Notes under the pieces: model-generated
Told to the model about the DNA's origin: nothing
Databases searched by the model: none
Seen by the model: only the letters and a program-made list of their open reading frames with translations
In this document: in pieces, positions 1 through 7,064 of the stretch
Layout of the letters: the number at the start of each line of letters is the position of its first letter
Numbering within the stretch: the first letter of the stretch is position 1
Position numbers and translations under genes: made by a program
Assembly (NCBI GenBank): GCA_030666115.1
Contig: DAOUYM010000009.1
Coordinates: forward strand, 1 to 17,006
From: Candidatus Aenigmatarchaeota archaeon
GTDB lineage: Archaea; Aenigmatarchaeota; Aenigmatarchaeia; QMZP01
DNA: 17,006 nucleotides
Direction: 5' to 3'

Positions 1-530
1 GTGATCACGGTCTGCATGACAGAGGTCATGCCAGCGTTCTTCGCGTTCTCCAGGGCCTGGATCGCCCTCCTGAACGAGTTGTCCATGCCCCTTGTCCTGT
101 CGTGCTTCTCATGATCTATACTGTCAATGTTGATCTCCACCTGGCTCAGACCCAGTTCACTGAGCTCCCTGGCGAGCTTTTGGGTCAGTAGGTAGCCGTT
201 GGTGTTCATGTGCACTATCATCCCGTGATCCCTTGCATAGGATACCGCCTCCTTCAGATGCGGGTAAAGCGTGGGCTCCCCGCCGGAATAGGTTACCTGT
301 CTAATCCCTGCCCTGGCAAGTGCCTGGATCAGTGTCTTAAGGTCATTAATACTCATCTGGTTCCTCTTTATCTTTGAAGCGTTTCCTGTGCTGGCGTAGC
401 ACCATTCGCAGTTGAAGTTGCAGAAGTCCGTCACCTCCACCACAGCCCAGGCAACGGTCTTGTGCCTGGCGAAGTGCCTGACTTTCTCCATTGCATCGTT
501 CTCAGCCCAGTTGAAGGTTATGCAGCACAT
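1..530 (-). CDS. Radical SAM protein, C-terminal part missing at left window edge
   Basis: The first 176 residues of a radical SAM enzyme are present; the rest lies beyond the left edge. The canonical CX3CX2C cluster motif is CNFNCEWC (C37, C41, C44). It coordinates the 4Fe-4S cluster that cleaves S-adenosylmethionine. A GGEP motif at 83-86 contacts the SAM amino group. The layout, with the cluster about 35 residues in and GGEP about 45 residues later, resembles MoaA/SPASM-type enzymes, but no substrate can be read from it. The ATG at 530 lies one base after the UbiA stop codon (TGAGATG) and is preceded by a GGGAGTG-like binding site, so it is probably translated after the prenyltransferase from one message. 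That context makes a lipid or isoprenoid-modifying role possible, but this is inference. The radical SAM assignment itself is firm. Confidence 0.9.
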   Translation of the reverse strand, partial: MCCITFNWAENDAMEKVRHFARHKTVAWAVVEVTDFCNFNCEWCYASTGNASKIKRNQMSINDLKTLIQALARAGIRQVTYSGGEPTLYPHLKEAVSYARDHGMIVHMNTNGYLLTQKLARELSELGLSQVEINIDSIDHEKHDRTRGMDNSFRRAIQALENAKNAGMTSVMQTVI

Positions 531-531
531 C

Positions 532-1341
532 TCACACTCCCATCATCCTCATCAATGAAACAACAAGCAGCATCACAAGGAAGCTTGATATCATGCTGAC
601 CCTGGTCATGCGATGATCATCCCTGCTGAGAAAGAACATGGAAGCCATTGCCAGGGGTATCATCGGGATCAGCACCACGAACCCCAGGGCCAGCACCGCG
701 AATGAAAAGAACAGAAGGTTAATGTTTATTATGTTCTTTGATGGCCCTATCCCCATTACCACAGGTATGGTCCTCAGTCCCACTTCCCTGTCGCCTTCGT
801 GCCCCCTCACGTCCCCAATGAGGTTGATGGTGACGCCCATTATGAGAATGAGTAGGAAGTAGTAGGCCATCTCCACCACCAGTTCTCCGGCAGCAGCTCC
901 TATCAGGAAAGGGACAGAAAGGAAAAAACCCGTGTACACGTTCTTTACGACAAACAGCCCCTTCACCCTCAACCCGGAATACATGAAGCCAGCCACCAGC
1001 GAGATAATGTAGATGATGAAAGATATCCCGGACAGCTGCATTGCTGAAAGGATGCTTATCACCACGCAGGCAGATATGATGCAGTATCCTGCACTGGATT
1101 CTGCGAAGATGTTCACTCTCCTGTTGTTTATTACATCCTCCTTCTTGTCAGTAAAGTGGTTGTACGCGTAGCTTGAGCACCCGGCAAAGAATATGGCCAG
1201 CATGAGAAAGATCATCCCTGGCCCGGGTTCATTGAATATCAGGTATCCGGACAGCCCTATACATACCATGGCAGCAGAGATCTCGATCCTCATGAATCTT
1301 CTGAGTTCCCTTATAAGAAATAACCTGTTATGTTTAACCAT
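532..1341 (-). CDS. UbiA-family polyprenyl transferase (DGGGP synthase-like)
   Basis: A 269-residue integral membrane prenyltransferase. The first Mg/diphosphate-binding motif is NHFTDKKED (N61, D65, D69), the NxxxDxxxD pattern with His replacing the usual second-position Asp. The second is GDVRGHEGDREVGLRT (D177, D184). It matches the EGDxxxGxxTxP signature of digeranylgeranylglyceryl phosphate synthase, MenA and chlorophyll synthase relatives, but has Gly where the archaeal lipid enzyme usually has Asp. About eight or nine hydrophobic segments fill the rest, and the length is normal for the family. In archaea the commonest role is adding the second geranylgeranyl chain to glycerol phosphate, but other acceptors are possible. 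The frame stays open upstream to 1740, but that part lies antisense to the KaiC gene. I start at ATG 1341 because the TATA box at 1364-1371 places transcription initiation there, giving a leaderless message. ATG 1347 in the same frame is the alternative. The gene abuts the radical SAM gene. Confidence 0.85.
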   Translation of the reverse strand: MVKHNRLFLIRELRRFMRIEISAAMVCIGLSGYLIFNEPGPGMIFLMLAIFFAGCSSYAYNHFTDKKEDVINNRRVNIFAESSAGYCIISACVVISILSAMQLSGISFIIYIISLVAGFMYSGLRVKGLFVVKNVYTGFFLSVPFLIGAAAGELVVEMAYYFLLILIMGVTINLIGDVRGHEGDREVGLRTIPVVMGIGPSKNIININLLFFSFAVLALGFVVLIPMIPLAMASMFFLSRDDHRMTRVSMISSFLVMLLVVSLMRMMGV

Positions 1342-1363
1342 GTACATACATAAATTATATGGA

Positions 1364-1371
1364 TATATAAA
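1364..1371 (-). promoter_or_regulatory. TATA box for the UbiA gene
   Basis: The minus strand reads TTTATATA, a strong archaeal TATA element. Standard TATA-to-start spacing puts the first transcribed base at about 1341-1342, on the proposed start codon, so the UbiA message is predicted to be leaderless. Confidence 0.6.
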
Positions 1372-1392
1372 ATATATTTGTTTTTTATGTAT

Positions 1393-1404
1393 ATGTTTAA
1401 ACAT
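1393..1404. promoter_or_regulatory. Palindromic operator candidate, copy 1
   Basis: A perfect 12-base palindrome, ATGTTTAAACAT, in the divergent UbiA/KaiC1 promoter region. It ends 8 bases before the plus-strand TATA box, over or just upstream of the expected TFB recognition element, and 21 bases upstream of the minus-strand TATA box. The same sequence recurs at 11068-11079 and, with one mismatch, at 6038-6049. The position suits an activator that recruits TFB/TBP, or a repressor. No matching transcription factor is encoded in this window. Confidence 0.6.
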
Positions 1405-1412
1405 TATCAAAA

Positions 1413-1420
1413 TATATAAA
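1413..1420 (+). promoter_or_regulatory. TATA box for KaiC-like ATPase 1
   Basis: TATATAAA preceded by an A-rich stretch that could serve as the TFB recognition element. The expected transcription start is near 1441-1445, giving a leader of about 20 bases to ATG 1465. Confidence 0.55.
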
Positions 1421-1464
1421 TACTCTGCTTCCAAATATTCTATAATATCATATTGGGCGTTTAC

Positions 1465-2229
1465 ATGGTCATGAAAAGGATAAAGGTCGGCATAAAGGGA
1501 TTTGACGAGTTGGTTAGCGGCGGGTTCCCTGTTGCAAGCACAATTCTGCTTACAGGAAGCCCCGGGACAGGGAAGACCATTTTCGGGCTCCAGTACCTGT
1601 ACAACGGAGCCGTCAAGTTCAGGGAGAAGGGGTTGTACGTGACCTTTGAACAGACAGAGGACGGCCTCAAGGAGCAGGCTGCCCTGTTCGGCTGGGACTT
1701 TGACAAGATCATTAAGAGCAAGATGATCCAGGTTCTGCACGTACCAACCAAGGAGATAGACCAGGAGACAGCGAAATCAATTGTTGACAATGTGATAAAG
1801 AACAAGATCAGGAGGCTCGTGATCGACTCGATATCCACCCTAGCTGTCAACGCCCCCATATACACCTTCATGACAGATGCCGCCCTCATAGACATCTCCA
1901 AGGGAAAGTCATTCTTCTCCCCGCCTGTGATGGGAGACTTCGTGGTCAAGCGTTTCCTGTACGGCTTCATTGACGACCTGAGGAACGTGGACCACTGCAC
2001 CACGATCCTGATATCCGAATCACCTGAGAAGGGCGAATATCTTTCCAGAGATACTATATCCGAGTTCGTGTGTGATGGCGTGATCCAGATAACCTTTGAA
2101 TCAATGGGCGGTGAGTTCTCGAGGAGCCTTCTCGTCCGGAAGATGCGTCATACCAAGAACGACGAGGATATCCATCCATTGGAGATCAATAACAATGAAG
2201 GGCTCATTGTGCACATCATTGAGAAATAG
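1465..2229 (+). CDS. KaiC/RAD55-family RecA-like ATPase 1
   Basis: A single-domain 254-residue KaiC-like ATPase, probably cytoplasmic and oligomeric like its relatives. Walker A is GSPGTGKT (31-38). Walker B is RLVIDSIS, ending at D121 and following residues. Near the C-terminus is a KMRHTKND stretch, the counterpart of the KMRGxxH segment at KaiC subunit interfaces. At the catalytic glutamate pair the sequence is TFEQTED (E62, Q63), so the second Glu of KaiC is Gln here. Archaeal members of this family act as signalling or regulatory ATPases; most have no known substrate. The N-terminus matches family starts beginning near KRIKVGIKG. I chose ATG 1465; ATG 1471 and TTG 1453 are in frame, and none has a clear ribosome binding site. 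It is followed 44 bases later by the V4R gene, probably in one operon. The promoter carries palindrome copy 1. Confidence 0.9.
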   Translation: MVMKRIKVGIKGFDELVSGGFPVASTILLTGSPGTGKTIFGLQYLYNGAVKFREKGLYVTFEQTEDGLKEQAALFGWDFDKIIKSKMIQVLHVPTKEIDQETAKSIVDNVIKNKIRRLVIDSISTLAVNAPIYTFMTDAALIDISKGKSFFSPPVMGDFVVKRFLYGFIDDLRNVDHCTTILISESPEKGEYLSRDTISEFVCDGVIQITFESMGGEFSRSLLVRKMRHTKNDEDIHPLEINNNEGLIVHIIEK

Positions 2230-2264
2230 GAGAACCACAGACCGTATCGGATATGGGGACGTAA

Positions 2265-2270
2265 GGAGAT
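2265..2270 (+). promoter_or_regulatory. Ribosome binding site of the V4R gene
   Basis: GGAGAT lies three bases before ATG 2274. The spacing equals that of the other strong sites in the window (GGTGTT before 6108, GGTGAT before 5988) and fixes this start. Confidence 0.6.
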
Positions 2271-2273
2271 GAC

Positions 2274-2939
2274 ATGGCATTCAAACCACCGCCTGCAATT
2301 CTGCAGAGAGTGATGAAGTTCAAGGCAATAAAGCACAAGGAAGGCAAGTTCTTGCTCTGGGACATACCATGTTTCATATCCGAGCTATATACCTTTATAT
2401 ATCTGCAAAGGCTGCTGGAGAAAGAGCTGGGTGTAAAGAAAACAGCAGACATCCTTTATAGCATGGGTTACCTGCAGGCAGAAAAGGGAATCAAGATGGT
2501 TACTGACAGATTCGGGTATGCAAAAACCATATCAGACAAGAAGAAGCTCATGGAATTCAATCTAGGTCAATCCGAGATGGTTGGAATGGGACAGTTCGAG
2601 ATCATAAGACTGGACTTCGAGGACGAGATCCTTATAATAAAAGGCAATCCTCCTGCTGCACACGAGTATAAAAGGTTCTTTGGTACCCAGAAAAACCCAG
2701 TGGACTACTTCGTGAGGGGCAGCCTGGGGGCAACAGGCAAGCTATCATTCAACAAAAGATGTCTGTGCGTGGAGACCATGTGCACGGCTATGGGCAAGCA
2801 GTATTGTGAATTCATGGTAAAACCAATAGACAAGTGGGATAAGAACGACCCGATCTATAAATCCCAGTCCATAGACAGGATTAGGAGCATGAAAGACCTG
2901 GGTGCAAAGATAGAACCCTACATCATCTCAAAGGGGTAG
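2274..2939 (+). CDS. V4R (4-vinyl reductase-type) domain sensor protein
   Basis: A 221-residue soluble protein. Its C-terminal part (about residues 100-185) matches the V4R small-molecule-binding fold found in XylR-type regulators, BchJ and the archaeal redox regulator MsvR. The diagnostic segment is CVETMCTAMGKQYCEF (165-180), with Cys at 163, 165, 170 and 178 that could bind a metal or cofactor or form redox-sensitive disulfides. The N-terminal 100 residues are mainly helical and resemble the helical segment that usually precedes V4R. I see no DNA-binding motif or catalytic domain, so it is more likely a ligand or redox sensor than a transcription factor. Its position directly behind KaiC-like ATPase 1 suggests it feeds information to that ATPase. 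This is inference from context. A strong ribosome binding site supports the start. Confidence 0.75.
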   Translation: MAFKPPPAILQRVMKFKAIKHKEGKFLLWDIPCFISELYTFIYLQRLLEKELGVKKTADILYSMGYLQAEKGIKMVTDRFGYAKTISDKKKLMEFNLGQSEMVGMGQFEIIRLDFEDEILIIKGNPPAAHEYKRFFGTQKNPVDYFVRGSLGATGKLSFNKRCLCVETMCTAMGKQYCEFMVKPIDKWDKNDPIYKSQSIDRIRSMKDLGAKIEPYIISKG

Positions 2940-3015
2940 CGGGTAGCTGTCCCTGTCATCATTGAGGGCTCTATCTTATCTGTGCTTTATCCACGCTTTA
3001 CCCGCACTTACCCGC
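2934..3015. repeat. Inverted repeat between convergent genes
   Basis: The arm GCGGGTA (2939-2945) is complementary to TACCCGC at 2999-3005 and again at 3009-3015. The left side also carries GGGTAGC twice in tandem (2934-2940 and 2941-2947). The arms bracket the 68-base gap between the V4R gene and the converging ligase gene and run into both stop codons. They might form a transcript-end structure for either strand. There is no T-rich run, so a terminator function is not shown. The arms are only 7 bases, with a loop of more than 50. Confidence 0.3.
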
Positions 3016-4381
3016 CGGTCTCGTCAATGAACAGGGTCGGCTTAAGTCTATTACCTCTCAATTCGCCTGGTTTGTATATCTCCACTCCTGGAGGACGTAT
3101 CTCCCCGGAGTCTATGAGGTATGCCATCTGATCGTTCTTCCTGAATGCGTATATTGCAGCTTCCTCTATCTTATCCGGGTCCTGGCCAGGCGGAACCTCC
3201 AGCCTTATTACTGGCTTATCCTTCATTCCCTCTCTCTGCTTGGCCACCTGTATCCCCATTGCAACCATACCCTTCTCCCTCATGTATTTCGGGAACTCCT
3301 CTATCTGCGACAGGGCAAGGAGACCTCCCCCCATGGCCGCGTCCTTGAATCTCCTTATGCTGTCAAAGACAGGAACAAATTTGCTGTGGCCTTCATGCGG
3401 TCCCACCCCGACATATCTTACCTCATCCCCGATAATGTACCTTACCACAGGCGCTGAATCCATATCGAACGGTGTTAATAGGATCTTCCCTTTTTCTCCT
3501 TCTTTAACCGGATTGAGATCTTTGTCCACTATCTCAATCGCATGCGTATCAGCGAACGCGTAGTAAGGACCGCCCTCTTCCAACTGTGTTGCTGATATCA
3601 TGGCCTCGCTGGTGGCATAGAAAAGCAGATACTTATCGAGGCCAAGAGCCTTTTTAACAAAAGCGCGATCCACGTCAAGGACGCCACCACCTGAAGCAAA
3701 AACCGTTTTAAGCTTTATCTTGTCTGTCAGTCCCTTACTCAACACAACACCTGCCAGTGCGTTGTACAGAGGCGTGCCTGATACAGTGGATTCTGCACCA
3801 CTCTCTATTATGTTATCCATGTGCTGCAGGAGCGGTGTCTGAGTGCTCTCATCAATAAGGTTCCCGCCAAGCTCTTTGTAAAGTGGCATAATCTCATGAC
3901 TTGCCCAGATATCCTTTCCTGGAACACCTTCCTTTTCTGGTATCCAGTGCGTGACTATGTAGCAGGGATTATTGGTATCAATACCTGCCATTATCATGGC
4001 CCTTGCAAAAAGCTTCCCTCCTGTTTCCATGCTTGCACGATGAGAGTATGGAATCAAAAAAGGTTTTCCTGTCGAACCGCTGGTCTCTATATTCTTCTTT
4101 ATCTTATCCTTTGACACAGAAGGATTATCATGTATCCTGGCTTCCTCAAACCACTCCCTTTCGGTTGTTGGAAGTATCCCGATCTCTGATATTGTTTTTG
4201 GTAATTGATCCTCGCTCTTTATGCCGCTCTTCTTCAACAGTAACTTCCTGTATGGTTCATTGTTGCGGAAATGATGCAGGACCAATCCTGCGAATCTCGC
4301 ATTCCTTATTCTTTGAAAATCCTCCACACCCATTTCATCCAACTCATACAACTCTTTCCTAAGATTATCTATCCCATTCAT
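3008..4381 (-). CDS. PaaK / coenzyme F390 synthetase-family adenylate-forming ligase
   Basis: A 457-residue member of the ANL (adenylate-forming) superfamily. The phosphate-binding loop is TSGSTGKP (100-107). The adenine/Tyr motif is YATSEA (255-260). The ribose-binding region includes RYIIGDE (314-320), followed by a hinge-like segment RRFKDAAMGGG (343-353). Length and motifs resemble phenylacetate-CoA ligase and its methanogen relative, coenzyme F390 synthetase. The reaction would be ATP-dependent activation of a carboxylate, or AMP transfer. The acceptor cannot be told from sequence. The start ATG overlaps the upstream radical SAM stop codon (ATGA, 4378-4381), so the two are translationally coupled and probably act in one pathway. 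It converges on the V4R gene with a 68-base gap. Confidence 0.8.
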   Translation of the reverse strand: MNGIDNLRKELYELDEMGVEDFQRIRNARFAGLVLHHFRNNEPYRKLLLKKSGIKSEDQLPKTISEIGILPTTEREWFEEARIHDNPSVSKDKIKKNIETSGSTGKPFLIPYSHRASMETGGKLFARAMIMAGIDTNNPCYIVTHWIPEKEGVPGKDIWASHEIMPLYKELGGNLIDESTQTPLLQHMDNIIESGAESTVSGTPLYNALAGVVLSKGLTDKIKLKTVFASGGGVLDVDRAFVKKALGLDKYLLFYATSEAMISATQLEEGGPYYAFADTHAIEIVDKDLNPVKEGEKGKILLTPFDMDSAPVVRYIIGDEVRYVGVGPHEGHSKFVPVFDSIRRFKDAAMGGGLLALSQIEEFPKYMREKGMVAMGIQVAKQREGMKDKPVIRLEVPPGQDPDKIEEAAIYAFRKNDQMAYLIDSGEIRPPGVEIYKPGELRGNRLKPTLFIDETGG

Positions 4382-5988
4382 ACTGTACCCCCTAACTGAT
4401 TTTTATTGATCCTGTCAACCTTCTCCCTGAGTCCTCCAATGTTCCCTTTCCCGATGTCCTCACGGGCGCTGGCCATGAATTCCAGGCACTGTTTCCTTCT
4501 AATATCCTGGTCTTCGGGGAGCCCTCCATGGTAAAGGTAGGACATCAGGACTATCTCATCTGATAACGGGTATATTCCCCTTTCCATCAGTTTGGCTGAG
4601 AATTGCTGGGAGATCATGAACGGGTTTTCAATCCATTTGCCGTTCACCCTGAGCTGCCACGGTGGCGTTGGCCACATGTTTGGGGGCTGGAGAAGGTCAA
4701 CATCCATTGCCATCATCCTTTCCTTGTAATCCGGGTCAACCTTCATCCCTTCAATCTTTCCCTCACGCGCAGACCTTGCAAGGGGGGTGTCTGCCATGGG
4801 ACCAAGCGGGAGGACAGGCGCGAAATCCGGATCCATCTCGTACATCAGATCCTGGGTCCTCTTCATGCTGTCATCTGTCTCATCAGCAGCAGGAACTATC
4901 AGCGAAGTCACTGTCGCTATGCCCTCCTTTCTCAATCCCTTTACCCTGTTCATGATCCCGGACAGGTATTCCCCTGCATTCCTTGTCTTACCAAGCAGGT
5001 CCATAAGGATTCTTCCGTCCCCTGACTCCAGTCCGTCAAAGACCGAAAGGACCTTACCACTGATTCTGGAGTAATCATACTTCCCGCCTGGCCCGCCGAA
5101 AGTGCTTATCATGCATCCGTCAGGCATCATGCCCACAAGCCTGTTTATGTACTCTGTGCTCGGCGATGGCCCGCTAAGCCTTGAAACCCTGAACCCGTGT
5201 TTCTTTAAGTGCTCCATTTCATCAACGAGTTTCTCCGGATCCCTTTCCTGATACCTTCCACCTATCTTGGTATGTATGCAAAAATAGCACGGCACTTTTT
5301 TCAATACCAGTCGCGAACAGCTCCTGCTATCCTCATGTACAGGGATCATGATCTTGTCACTTATGTCCGGATGAACCTCTTCATCAAAGAGCGGGAAAAC
5401 AAGCTCGTTTATGTCACCGTCCATCCTGCCTGTTCTACCAACACGTCCGTTTTCCCTGTAGATAAGGTTCGGTATGTTGCTTAAGCCAGCACCGTCCCTG
5501 TAGAAGTGATCTGCCACCTTTACTATGTTTCCGTCTATGTAGCCAGGGGAAAGGATGTCAAAGGCATTCACACCCAGGCGGTCTGTGTAATCCCATATGG
5601 TCTCCCCGTACCAGTCCACCTGGGGACCCCCCGCAATCACCACAAGACCAGGATTCCTTTCCTTGAGTACGCCTGCTATCCTGGCAGAGTCAGCGAAGCC
5701 GTTGGTGTAGAGCTTGAAGCCCACGATCCTGACATCGTTGGATTTCACATACTCATCAAGCTCCCCTATGACCCCCCTGAGAAAGCCCTCCTTGCCGTTC
5801 TTGCTTATGGTCTCTATTGTCTTGATGTTGTTGTAATCGAATATCACTGGCTTGTAGCCGGCCTGGTCGAGAAAAGAAGCCAGAAGGGCAGGTCCATTGT
5901 CAAGCATGAGTCCGCTCAGGACAGGACCACTGGACTGGACAGCATATGTCACAATCGGAAAACACCCATTTCTCAACACACTACCCAA
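4378..5988 (-). CDS. B12-binding-type radical SAM protein with CX9CX2C motif
   Basis: A 536-residue protein of the COG1032-like class. Residues 1-160 form a Rossmann-like domain of the cobalamin-binding type (IVGFKLYTNG at 88-97, VIAGGPQVD at 117-125), although the DxHxxG cobalamin-ligand motif is not visible. The SAM domain starts near 215. Where a canonical CX3CX2C is expected there is SRSCSRLVLKKVPCYFC, with Cys 224, 234 and 237: a nine-residue insertion-like spacing. The following GG and SGPSPS segments fit the radical SAM barrel. The substrate is unknown. I keep the TTG start at 5988 because GGTGATT lies two bases before it and no in-frame ATG is near; GTG 5979 is the alternative. It is coupled by a 4-base overlap to the ligase gene. 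The promoter region is shared with the P-loop-less KaiC-like gene and holds palindrome copy 2. Confidence 0.8.
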   Translation of the reverse strand: MGSVLRNGCFPIVTYAVQSSGPVLSGLMLDNGPALLASFLDQAGYKPVIFDYNNIKTIETISKNGKEGFLRGVIGELDEYVKSNDVRIVGFKLYTNGFADSARIAGVLKERNPGLVVIAGGPQVDWYGETIWDYTDRLGVNAFDILSPGYIDGNIVKVADHFYRDGAGLSNIPNLIYRENGRVGRTGRMDGDINELVFPLFDEEVHPDISDKIMIPVHEDSRSCSRLVLKKVPCYFCIHTKIGGRYQERDPEKLVDEMEHLKKHGFRVSRLSGPSPSTEYINRLVGMMPDGCMISTFGGPGGKYDYSRISGKVLSVFDGLESGDGRILMDLLGKTRNAGEYLSGIMNRVKGLRKEGIATVTSLIVPAADETDDSMKRTQDLMYEMDPDFAPVLPLGPMADTPLARSAREGKIEGMKVDPDYKERMMAMDVDLLQPPNMWPTPPWQLRVNGKWIENPFMISQQFSAKLMERGIYPLSDEIVLMSYLYHGGLPEDQDIRRKQCLEFMASAREDIGKGNIGGLREKVDRINKNQLGGTV

Positions 5989-5990
5989 AG

Positions 5991-5997
5991 AATCACC
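5991..5997 (-). promoter_or_regulatory. Ribosome binding site deciding a TTG start
   Basis: The minus strand reads GGTGATT, a full match to the archaeal 16S tail complement, two bases before TTG 5988. It is the main reason to accept the TTG as the start of the radical SAM gene. Confidence 0.6.
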
Positions 5998-6019
5998 TTA
6001 ATGTTAATTCGTTGCGTTA

Positions 6020-6027
6020 TTTATATA
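6020..6027 (-). promoter_or_regulatory. TATA box for the radical SAM/ligase operon
   Basis: TATATAAA on the minus strand. The predicted transcription start is near 5998, so the leader would be about 10 bases and begin almost at the ribosome binding site. Confidence 0.55.
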
Positions 6028-6037
6028 TTTTAACGGT

Positions 6038-6049
6038 TTGTTTAAACAT
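6038..6049. promoter_or_regulatory. Palindromic operator candidate, copy 2
   Basis: TTGTTTAAACAT, identical to the other two copies at 11 of 12 positions, with TGTTTAAACA as its perfectly symmetric core. It sits between two divergent TATA boxes: 8 bases before the plus-strand element and 10 bases upstream of the minus-strand one. It could therefore act on both units. Confidence 0.55.
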
Positions 6050-6057
6050 AATTGTAA

Positions 6058-6067
6058 TTTATTTAAA
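6058..6067 (+). promoter_or_regulatory. Probable TATA box for the pseudo-KaiC/response-regulator unit
   Basis: TTTATTTAAA, weaker than the other TATA elements here. It predicts a transcription start near 6087 and a leader of about 21 bases. Confidence 0.4.
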
Positions 6068-6098
6068 TCAGTACCGGATATTATTACATAATGCTAAT

Positions 6099-6104
6099 GG
6101 TGTT
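6099..6104 (+). promoter_or_regulatory. Ribosome binding site of the 6108 gene
   Basis: GGTGTT lies three bases before ATG 6108. It supports this start over the longer open frame that begins at 5946 and overlaps the divergent promoter. Confidence 0.5.
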
Positions 6105-6107
6105 CTG

Positions 6108-6683
6108 ATGGATATATCCAAGGAGATACTCGATAACAAGACCCTGCTGGTGGTTCTTGATGAGAATCAGTACGAGGACAAGATAGTGGATGTGATGAAG
6201 TCACTGGGAAAGCTGGGTAAGAAAATATGCTACGTGTGCCTGAACAAGCCCTACAAGGACGTGATAGAGGATCTAAACAAGCAGAATGTTAATGTGAAGG
6301 ACTTCTTCTTCATTGACGTTCTGAGCAGCTACTACAAGAAGCAGCAGCCGGTTTACAACTGCATCTTTATTTCAGCCCCGACCGATACAGTCTCGATACT
6401 GGCTGCCCTGATGAAGGCGATCAAGGAGAAGAAATGCGGGATTGTGGTTTTCGACACACTTTCCACACTCCTTATATACAGGCAGACCTACCTGATCCTC
6501 AGGTTCGTGCATAAGATACTCCAGAAGAAGATGAACGGCAAATCCAATAAAGTCCTCATAACCCTGAAGGGTGGCCACCTGATGAATTACGAGAGGGACG
6601 AGCTGATAAAGGATGTCATCATGTTCGTTGACAACTCCATCACGATTGAGAAAAAACATTTAATAAACAAGAAGGATCAATAG
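6108..6683 (+). CDS. Walker-A-less RecA/KaiC-like protein A
   Basis: A 191-residue cytoplasmic protein with an apparent RecA/KaiC core. The order of strands and the Walker B-like segment GIVVFDTLSTLLIY (D116) match KaiC relatives. Where Walker A should lie, after the first strand (TLLVVLD), the sequence is ENQYEDKI, with no Gly-rich GKT loop. It is therefore unlikely to bind ATP in the usual way and is more plausibly a structural or regulatory partner. It is clearly paralogous to the protein at 10444-10959. Shared features include NQ-Y near residue 20, KICYxxLNKP (39-48), FFFID (66-70), an SxP segment (89-91), FDxLSTLLIY, and DLIKD/MFVD-like segments near the C-terminus. It belongs to a broad archaeal group often labelled RecA-like or DUF835-type; I cannot fix the exact family. 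The response regulator follows after 6 bases. The start is set by GGTGTT. Confidence 0.75.
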   Translation: MDISKEILDNKTLLVVLDENQYEDKIVDVMKSLGKLGKKICYVCLNKPYKDVIEDLNKQNVNVKDFFFIDVLSSYYKKQQPVYNCIFISAPTDTVSILAALMKAIKEKKCGIVVFDTLSTLLIYRQTYLILRFVHKILQKKMNGKSNKVLITLKGGHLMNYERDELIKDVIMFVDNSITIEKKHLINKKDQ

Positions 6684-6689
6684 ATAAAT

Positions 6690-7058
6690 ATGGCCAAGAA
6701 GATCATGGTCGTGGATGACGAGAAGAACCTTATAGAGCTGGTTAAGGTGGTTATGGAGCAGGAAGGCTATGAAGTGATAACAGCCATGAACGGTGAAGAT
6801 GCCCTGGAAAAGCTCAGGACAGAGAAACCCGACCTCATCCTCCTGGATATGATGATGCCGGGTATGAGCGGAAGGGAAGTGTGCGACAAGATAAGGAGCG
6901 ATCCCAAGACCAAGGACATGAAGATAGCTTTCCTGACAGTTGCCAAGTTCTCAGAGGCAGGCAAGGGCGTACTGAAGGAGATGGGGGTCCTTGATTACAT
7001 CACCAAACCTTTTGACAACGATGACCTGATAAAAAGGGTAAAGAAAATCTTGGGATGA
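6690..7058 (+). CDS. CheY-like single-domain response regulator
   Basis: A 122-residue stand-alone receiver domain. All conserved residues are present: acidic pair D9/D10, phosphoacceptor D53 in LLDMMMPG, T83, K106, and Y103 as the aromatic switch in DYITKPF. There is no output domain, so the signal must pass through a protein partner, as with CheY. The gene starts 6 bases after the P-loop-less KaiC-like gene, so the two are probably one transcript and that protein is a candidate partner. The gene ends 6 bases from the stop codon of the converging histidine kinase (7065-9836), the only kinase in the window and the likely phosphate donor. The ribosome binding site is poor, which suggests translation coupled to the upstream gene. 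Confidence 0.93.
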   Translation: MAKKIMVVDDEKNLIELVKVVMEQEGYEVITAMNGEDALEKLRTEKPDLILLDMMMPGMSGREVCDKIRSDPKTKDMKIAFLTVAKFSEAGKGVLKEMGVLDYITKPFDNDDLIKRVKKILG

Positions 7059-7064
7059 ACTAAC

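Noticed and set aside
1342..1740. In-frame upstream extension of the UbiA protein by about 130 residues
   Set aside because: It lies antisense to the KaiC-like ATPase gene and across the divergent TATA boxes and palindrome. Its residues look nothing like UbiA, and the membrane protein starts normally at 1341.
5946..6107. Upstream extension of the P-loop-less protein A
   Set aside because: It would read through the divergent radical SAM gene start and both promoters. GGTGTT before ATG 6108 and the alignment with its paralogue support the shorter start.
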